From assembly GCA_034231615.1 (NCBI GenBank), contig CM067298.1:29270127-29334126 (forward strand): a stretch of 64,000 nucleotides of DNA, read 5' to 3'. The notes under the pieces are model-generated. The model did no database searches. It worked only from the letters and a program-made list of their open reading frames with translations, and had not been told where the DNA came from. The stretch is from Meghimatium bilineatum. Taxonomy: Eukaryota > Mollusca > Gastropoda > Stylommatophora > Philomycidae. Of the stretch, positions 57,045 through 64,000 are shown piece by piece. The position numbers and the translations under genes were made by a program. Numbering within the stretch: the first letter of the stretch is position 1; the number at the start of each line of letters is the position of its first letter.

Positions 57045-57235
57045 TCTATTGATTATGACAATTTGTTGCATCCATTTTAGGAAATTCAGAAGTATGTCCA
57101 TGTTTTGGAGTTTGTCGGTGGCTCATAAGCCATATAATGACACCAAAAGGTCCTTGGACAGTTTGATGGCTAATGGTGATATTTGGTCTGCCCTTAACTT
57201 TATAGCTAGTTTCTGCTATTGTTTTTAGAACTAAA
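57045..57235 (-). mobile_element. LINE tail fragment
   Basis: Aligns with 58090-58270 (GTTGCATCCATTTT, GGCTCATAAGCC, CTTGGACAGTTTG). Confidence 0.6.
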
Positions 57236-57506
57236 TTGTATGTTCTAATTCTTGTGGGTGAGGGTTCGTATTAATATCTCACACCTACTTCCCCTCCCCC
57301 TTCTTCGGGGTTTTCCCAAAACCATAAATCCACACTAAGATATACAGCGAATACGCTATAATATAACCAATATGGACTCCGGTTTTAGGTGGAAAGAAGA
57401 GTGTCTCGGCTCCATGGTCATAGATATATGTCTTCTGTAGGGTTTGAGGGGGCGAGTGGTTACCTAAAAGAAATTATAAACTGGCATTTTCCCCTTTTAG
57501 TGTACA

Positions 57507-58012
57507 ATGTCCTCTTCTCATGGTTTGCTTCATGAACAATGTCCTCTTCTCATGGTTTTCTTCATGAACACTGTCCTCTTCTCATGGTTTGCTTCATGAA
57601 CAATGTCCTCTTCTCATGGTTTGCTTCATGAACAATGTCCTCTTCTCATGGTTTGCTTCATGAACAATGTCCTCTTCTCATGGTTTGCTTCATGAACAAT
57701 GTCCTCTTCTCATGGTTTGCTTCATGAACAATGTCCTCTTCTCATGGTTTGCTTCATGAACAATGTCCTCTTCTCATGGCTTGCTTCATGTACAATGTCC
57801 TCTTCTCATGGCTTGCTTCATGTACAATGTCCTCTTCTCATGGCTTGCTTCATGTACAATGTCCTCTTCTCATGGTTTTCTTTATGAACAATGTCCTCTT
57901 CTCATGGCTTGCTTCATGTACAATGTCCTCTTCTCATGGTTTGCTTCATGAACAATGTCCTCTTCTCATGGCTTGCTTCATGTACAATGTATTCTTCACA
58001 TGGCTTGCTTGG
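57507..58012. repeat. 32-bp minisatellite, 15 full units plus one degraded
   Basis: Unit ATGTCCTCTTCTCATGGTTT plus GCTTCATGAACA. Two main variants alternate: type F (GGTTTGCTTCATGAACA) in units 1-8 and 14, type G (GGCTTGCTTCATGTACA) in units 9-11, 13 and 15. Units 2 and 12 carry TTTTC. Because 32 is not a multiple of three and the unit lacks stops, all three plus frames stay open; these are not genes. Confidence 0.97.
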
Positions 58013-58079
58013 CTCATAAAAACGCCTCTCTCAAACCTAAAAGACAAATAATTCCGCAGTATCATGTTGTTGTTGTTCG

Positions 58080-58560
58080 TCCATCACAAGTGATGATGAC
58101 CATTTGTTACATCCACTTTTGAAAATTCAATTTTAGTTATGTCCTTGATTATGAGTTCGTAGATGGCTAACAAGCCCTATTCGAGCTGTAAATGCCCTTG
58201 AACAGTTTGGACATGGAATAACGACTGTAGACAGATCTTGGTCTATCCGTGACTTTCTAGCTGCTCTCCGCTGTTGAGCTGCTGCATTTCTCTTCTTTTC
58301 ACAAGATGATGCGCTCTTTTTTATTTTAGAACGCCATGTAGATCTATTTTGTGCAAGTTCTTCCCATGTATCGTGGTCTATTTCAAAGGCTTTCAGTGAG
58401 TCCTTTAACGAGTCCTTGTAGCGCTTCCTTTGGCCACCTTGAGATCGTATACCCTTCTCTAGTTCACCATAGAGAAGTATCTTTGGCAGTATCATACCGT
58501 TTGTTGAAAGGGCTAGGGTACATACGGCAGAATGCAAATTTAATATAGTCAACCCTCCTC
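58080..58560 (-). mobile_element. LINE 3' end encoding a C2H2-like finger
   Basis: 139 open residues: LPKILLYGELEKGIRSQGGQ, RKRYKDSLKDSLKAFEIDHD, WEELAQNRSTWRSKIKKSA, then CPNCSRAFTARIGLVSHLRT and HNQGHN. The Cys2-His2 tail after RT is typical of this LINE type. Confidence 0.85.
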
Positions 58561-60217
58561 ATCTTTGTTTAAATTTTTCAGTTAAATGATCTGATGTTCA
58601 TATTCTCAATCTGTTCTATGCGATGAATGTTCTTGAATACATCATATAAGATCATACACATCATGTTCAGTATTACCGTCAGCAAGTTATTCCAGAATTG
58701 TCCGTCGTTCAGATCCTCGTCACTTGCCTTGGTTTATCCTACATTTTCCATTCGCTTCATTGACTGGTGAATACAAGTGGCCAAGACCGGTAACGCTAAT
58801 GGGAATCTGCGTGCAGGATTATTCTGGAGAGGGACTTGGTTGTGGACATCTTGGTCCAATTTCTATGTTCGAATTAATCGCCACTTAAGTTGAGAATCTC
58901 ACAAATGAATAGAAATGCGCGCGATATGTAGCTTTCATTTGTTGCAACATATGTCATTTCATGAAATTTGCAATAAACGGTATCAGCTATTATTAATGAT
59001 GCCCTCAATCAATCAAACTGAGCTCTTTGAATTACAGCTTTGATGTGACCGACATTCTTTTACCATTGATCTTATCGGTTACTTGATTTCAGGTTGAATA
59101 CTAATTGATGCCATGATATCATTACAAAATGACTTGTTCTAGGTGTAACTGGGTAAGAGATAGAAGGTATAAAAGGTGATCTTGCCGCAGTCTTCAGTCA
59201 TTCTGGTTAGACATGTAATGGTATTTAAAGCCGTTAACTTCACCCTAACCCTCTCACACGATCGAAGCGTTCTTCGTCTTGACATTTGTAACAAGTTCGA
59301 TGACAGGTACATTTGTAGTAGTGCTGGAATGAATTACATGTGTGCCGACAAAAGTACCGTCCTGTGATAATAACAGAATTGTGAACAATCAGTCTCTAAT
59401 GTGATATTGTCTTTGTGTAGTTACAATTCCAGATGTTAAAGATATGTACCACATGCGACGTCTGTAATACTTGGCGCTAGTGTGGTGCACGTGTCCAAAT
59501 AGGGGCACTGTGACAGTGACCTGTCATGCTTGTCGTAATAGGTGACCAAGAAGTTTTTAGAGATGAGATTTGCTGTTTCAACCCAATTATATCAATTTTA
59601 AATTTTATTTAAATTTTATCAACCCAATTCTTATACTGAAGTCTGATAGTTCGAAAGGCTCAAATATCATATTCAAACTGTAAATTGTGACACATTCAGT
59701 TCTAGATGCATTCTATTAACCAACACGAGAGTTTTGAGAATCGTATTATATGGTGGGGGTAGGGGAATTTAACGTTTCCACCCAGGAAAATAGGATATTA
59801 CATTTTGTACTTATAAACTAGTAAACCAAAGGATAGCTAACTTCAACAAGATGTCGCTCTTCCTAATCAAAGTTGAAACTACGGCCCTGTTGAGAGCGAA
59901 TGTAGAAGATGAAGAAGTGTCACTTCTACTGTATCCATGACAGATCTAAGTTTTTCATAATTCTTGAGCGAACAAACATATTAGACATGACCCTTTACAT
60001 TCCCATATCCTTAAGTTATACCAGTTTTCTTTTTTCCATCGATTTCTCTTGATTTCAAACGCGCAAAAATACAATGTCTTACGAGATTCCCACTGAAGTG
60101 TATTTAAGTTTAATAAAAGTATGTTGTAACCTTTTAGTGAAGTGTCCTACATGAATGTAGTTGATGTTAAAAAAAATAATACTGCAACATTTTATTGAAA
60201 ACGTTGACACAACGAAA
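58561..60217. other. intergenic sequence, nothing recognised
   Basis: Less AT-rich between 58680 and 58900 and again at 59200-59520, but no ORF, splice pattern or repeat end convinces. Confidence 0.35.
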
Positions 60218-60310
60218 ATTATGCAATTGCTACGACAGCTGGTATTGGCTTATGGAAGGAAGCAACGAGAATTATGCAGTTGTTACAATACCACCGCTGG
60301 TATTGAATTG
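60218..60310. repeat. dispersed relative of the 56-bp repeat
   Basis: Two units of AATTATGCA(A/G)TTG(C/T)TAC followed by GCTGGTATTG, the same order as in the tandem array at 62865-63180. Confidence 0.6.
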
Positions 60311-61279
60311 ACGACCATAGGGGCTGCACATTCACAATTCTGTCACCTTTTTAACCCTCCCTCCCCTTGTCCGCAAATTGCCAAGAATTCAGTGGAATTC
60401 AGAATTCCCTGCATACCTATACTTTGTTCACTCTAAGAATGAAGTGGGTCAAAACACCCCCCCCCCCCCCACATTACTCCTCGACAATTGGTTTTTTAAA
60501 CAGCTGCTGACGTGTAAAAACAATATTATTTAAAAACAATTACAAAAATATTTAAAACTAAATTTAAAAACAATATTATTAGGCACTCAACAATCGATTA
60601 ATGCGTTCTGCGTCCAACAACCAATCAGAAGCACTGACACACTTCATTCTTAGAGTGAACAGAGTATAATTACGTAATTTTTCTTACAACCTCCCCCCCC
60701 CCCCCAATCCGTCTCAAACAAATAAAAATGAACAGAAAAGGGATAAAAGAAGCACTTTATCTGCATAACTTAAGGAGATGAATGCATGCTTCTCCACAGT
60801 ATCTACATAACCTAATGGGATGAATGTGTACATTCCTACTACAACAAGGGCCATAAATAGGTATTCCGAAATAGGAAGGAAAAGGGGGGGTGGTGGTGAC
60901 GGTTATCTTAAAACAAAATATTTCAAGTGTGCTAACTTCCTAACAATAAATGTTGTGTTCCTGTTTCATAAGGGCGGAGGTTAAATTACCTCCCCCCCCC
61001 CCTCATAACTATGGAATTGAATACGTACAAGTGGTCTGGGTTCACTCTCACTTGTCGGAGGACAAGTCACCAAATGTCAATTACAACCCAGATAATGGAA
61101 AATTTTGGAATATGGGCACTTGCTGTTCACACACTCTTATGGTCGACCCAACCACCTTGAACATGGTACGATGATGCATGCTTTGAGAATCATTGCTTCG
61201 TTATAGGTGCTACAGACTATACTATTCGCTGGTCAACAACTGGCTAGAAAGATAAGCGTTTGTGATGAAAAACATATAA
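60311..61279. other. sequence with long C runs
   Basis: C runs at about 60459, 60691 and 60993. ACTTTGTTCACTCTAAGAATGAAGTG at 60421 recurs inverted at 60642-60667 (CTTCATTCTTAGAGTGAACAG..), a 20-plus-bp inverted repeat 200 bp apart that may mark a MITE. Confidence 0.5.
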
Positions 61280-61445
61280 ACTGGAGTCCCGTTACAACAA
61301 CTAGTCCAGACCGACAGAATATGTATGCAATAACAGAAATTCGCTATATACAGTACTAACAATATAGAATAAATATAATTGGGAATTTTGACAAATCGTG
61401 TTATATAGGTAGAAAGATTTCATATAAACGGAGGGATTCTTCCGT
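61280..61445. mobile_element. pogo/Tigger-like MITE, copy 2
   Basis: Aligns with 54315-54480 (GAGTCCCGTTACAACAACT, AATAACAGAAATTCGCTATA, AATTGGGAATTTTGA). Ends degraded, limits approximate. Confidence 0.5.
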
Positions 61446-62864
61446 AGTAGCTACTACTTTTACTACTAATCAGTTATGGTACTCAAAGCGATGTCATATT
61501 CAACTCACATCTTGGTTCACGATGCATATTACTTTTGATCCCATACTTGAATTCAGGATAGCTTTTAAAAAATCGACCATTAAATTTGACTCATTTACTG
61601 CTAGAACTAAATACTTTACTGATACAGTTGTAAATATTATTGCCCATCATTACCCACTAGTTTTAGATATAGTCTATGGTGTCCCATTGAGACGATATAT
61701 AAACCTGTGTTTTACGTAAGTCTGATACAGTTGTAAAATATTTCTCTGCAGTTTTGAAATTCCTTTTCACATTGCAAGTTTTAACATTGATTTAAGCGAG
61801 TTTAAACCATATTTCTTTTGTTCTTATACTAATTTGTCGCTACAGAAACTATATGATTGATGTATTTTCTTATGAGTAAGTTGTTTCCTTTTCCACGTCA
61901 TTGAGGTTTTACGGGGGGGGGGGGTGGTTTTAAGACTGTTTTCTTTTTCTTTCTTATGTAGCTGACTCAAATAGTGCAATCGATCTTCAATCTATGCTAC
62001 TGATGGGATGTGATGTATAAATATTAGCTATTTTTTTTCTTATTTTAGAAGCCGCTGTAGTTCAGTTCTTAGTTCGAATGATTCAAGGGTCATTTTTCAG
62101 TTCAATTTCAAATATTTGTAAATCACCAATGGCTCCTAGACTAGGTTGACGCAGCCTAAGGAAAATTCGTACCAGATGTTCTTGGAAAGTAAACGAGGTA
62201 AGAACTGATGAACCCAAGTTCCTCTCCTTTATCTACGGGCTTTGCTGACCACATAATCATATGTATGTCGGTGGTCATTAACATTTCGCCAAAGACAGAT
62301 TTGTCAGGTTATTGGCGCCAATAAAACGACGACACAATGCATTTCACTTATCTTGACTACATCCTACTGAAAAATCTAGTAGGACCATTGCCTTGCAGAA
62401 CCAGCGAGAGATCGAGAATGAATTCATAACGTCATGAAAAACACCGTGTTCCCCAATACGTCTCAATGGCACGGAAAAGAGAAGAACTCTCTTTTTGCTT
62501 TAAAGAAATTCGTTTCAGAATTAAATAAAACAGAACAAGAGTTGTAAAATGTTTTAACTTTGTGCGGGAGATGTTCAAATAAAATTTGTTAGTTATGAAA
62601 TTGGAATTCATACTCGCCATCCAAGTAACAGAAGGATATAAAGTGAAAATGCACACACATTTTATGTGTAAATTAATATACTGTATATTAGAAATATTAA
62701 CGTTAATGTTGCATAAAATGTTGCATTGTTGATGTCTTTGCCATAGCATTGTGGGCTGCCTCCACCCCTTTTCAACAACTGGCAACATTTTGCAGACCTC
62801 ATCCCATGATTGTTTATCTAATTTATGGACATCCTCCTACGTGAATTATGTAAATGCTACAATA
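61446..62864. other. intergenic sequence, nothing recognised
   Basis: AATCTAGTAGGACCATTGCC at 62382 resembles AATCCAGTAGGACCATTGGCC at 32625, suggesting a shared repeat of unknown type. Confidence 0.35.
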
Positions 62865-63180
62865 TGGCAGCTGGTATCTACTATTCAAGGACTTATTAAT
62901 GTAACAACAATTATTATGGAATTATTATTCTAAAAAAACAATTATGTAATTACTACAATATGACACTGGTTATCTGCTATAGACATTGGCAACTGGTTAT
63001 CTGCTATTGAAGGACAACAACAACTATATAATTATTACAACATGGCAACTGGTTATCTGCTAATGAAGGACAACAACAATTATATAATTGTTACAACATG
63101 GCAACTGGTTATCTGCTATTGAAGGACTCAACAACAATTATGTAATTTCAGAAATATGTCAACTGATGATCTATTGATTG
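62865..63180. repeat. 56-bp tandem repeat, 4-5 units
   Basis: Unit CAACTGGTTATCTGCTATTG then AAGGACAACAACAATTATAT and AATTATTACAACATGG; regular starts at 62990, 63046, 63102 and 63160. Outer units are more diverged. Confidence 0.9.
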
Positions 63181-63424
63181 AGACTTGATTGGAAGGGTGT
63201 TTTTCATTTCTTTTTAAACCTCTCTCAAATTGGGATATTGGTGACTGTCTTCTTTTTGAGAAAACCACTAAATAGGAGAAACTGGTTTCAACCTCTTTTT
63301 AACTTGATTTTCAGTAATAATTGTAACGTTCTATTTTTCTTAAGTGTGGTGGAGAGAGGACATTCAAGATGTTCAGCCCTCCCTGCGAATCTACGGGCTT
63401 GGTCGGTAGGATAATATGGAATTT
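63181..63424. other. unassigned sequence
   Basis: No feature supported. Confidence 0.3.
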
Positions 63425-63945
63425 TATATTTTCATTGTCTATTATCTGTCCCCTGGTGAACAATGGTTGCTCGTATTTCCATTTGCCGTTAAGCGTTGGA
63501 GTGGGAGCTTCAGCTGTCGTTCCAAGGCCAGTTGTGTCGCCTTTGTTGCATTAAGTCCATGTTTGTTCAAGGCTATCTTGATATTTTCTATCCACTGTTT
63601 TCTTGGTCTACCTTTGGCTTTATGTCCGGATATTCTTTTGTTATATACTCTTATTGGTATTTTATTTGGGTTCATTCTCATAAGGCGACCGAACCATTTT
63701 ACTTGCTGTCTTTCAATAAGTTCAATACATGATATACCAACTATTTCCCTAATTTCATCATTTCCCATTTTATCTAGCTTAGTAATCATTGTAACTTTTC
63801 TTAGACACTTCATTTCACATGTAGTGAGTTTTCTTTTCTATTGAGACTGTTAAGGACCTTGTTTGACATTGGTAACAGAGCGTTGGTATAGAAATTGTAG
63901 ACATTATCTGTCTTTTGATTTCCATTTTGAACTTTCGGTGACGAA
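63425..63945 (-). mobile_element. LINE tail unit (SPGDRQ family), full unit
   Basis: About 520 bp. The minus strand reads MKCLRKVTMITKLDKMGNDE, RQQVKWFGRLMRMNPNKIPI, AKGRPRKQWIENIKIALNKH and ends NHCSPGDR. The 5' edge ACTTCGTCACCGAAAGTTC matches the other full units. Confidence 0.85.
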
Positions 63946-64000
63946 GTAATTTAGAAAGTTGGTAGATTACTGTGTTTGCTTTTTGGCACCCTGTTTCTAT

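Noticed and set aside
57507-58012. CRISPR-like regular repeats
   Set aside because: Units are contiguous with no spacers, and the DNA is eukaryotic.
57507-58051. Overlapping open frames MSSSHGLLHEQ... of 62-106 residues
   Set aside because: They are translations of a stop-free 32-bp minisatellite in all three frames.
59176-59367. 63-residue open frame
   Set aside because: Short, no motif, no supporting splice sites.

Overview
The window looks like nuclear DNA from an arthropod, most likely an insect with a large, repeat-rich genome. By eye it is AT-rich. It has spliced genes with GT-AG introns of several kilobases, and the introns are packed with decayed LINEs, tRNA-like SINEs, mariner, Merlin and hAT elements. 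There are no bacterial operons, no CRISPR array, and no tRNA or rRNA gene I would call functional. A cockroach, termite or related insect would fit, but this is inference.

Two host genes can be read. On the minus strand a gene of small exons runs from a start codon at 33821 to a stop at 3472, about 30 kb. All exon phases join without a break. Its N-terminal half resembles the CCDC87 family of coiled-coil flagellar/ciliary proteins (family call from memory, moderate confidence). A non-coding first exon may lie near 39153-39300. On the plus strand, three exons at 44880-45055, 47799-47953 and 48726-49831 encode a clear TRMO homologue (TrmO/UPF0066 tRNA N6-methyladenosine-37 methyltransferase), with both the catalytic core and the animal C-terminal domain. 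The two genes are head to head, and a CpG-richer stretch at about 38.8-39.9 kb is the likely shared promoter region.

Most of the rest is mobile DNA. At 0.5-1.5 kb is a mariner with perfect ends but an internal deletion. At 4.6-13 kb are LINE remnants, several with RNase H, one carrying another LINE nested inside it. At 18.4-23.1 kb are an apparently intact Merlin (IS1016-like) transposase, an intact full-length mariner, and a 503-codon reverse transcriptase from a 5'-truncated LINE. At 23-38 kb are LINE tails in both orientations, hAT and TTAA-flanked short elements, a SINE inside a LINE, and a DNA element with 14-bp inverted ends. At 39.7-44.8 kb are fold-back repeats and a LINE carrying three secondary structures. 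At 50-64 kb are SINEs, an endonuclease-containing LINE that lost its reverse transcriptase, a 32-bp minisatellite, a 56-bp tandem repeat, and fixed-length LINE-tail units.

The observations most worth follow-up are the fixed 5' boundary shared by three approximately 0.5-kb LINE-tail units, a 48-bp inverted copy of host sequence inside a nested LINE tail, and the unclassified three-copy repeat at 3.6, 31 and 45.5 kb. The 37.57-38.33 kb DNA element and the full exon structure of the CCDC87-like gene also deserve a check.
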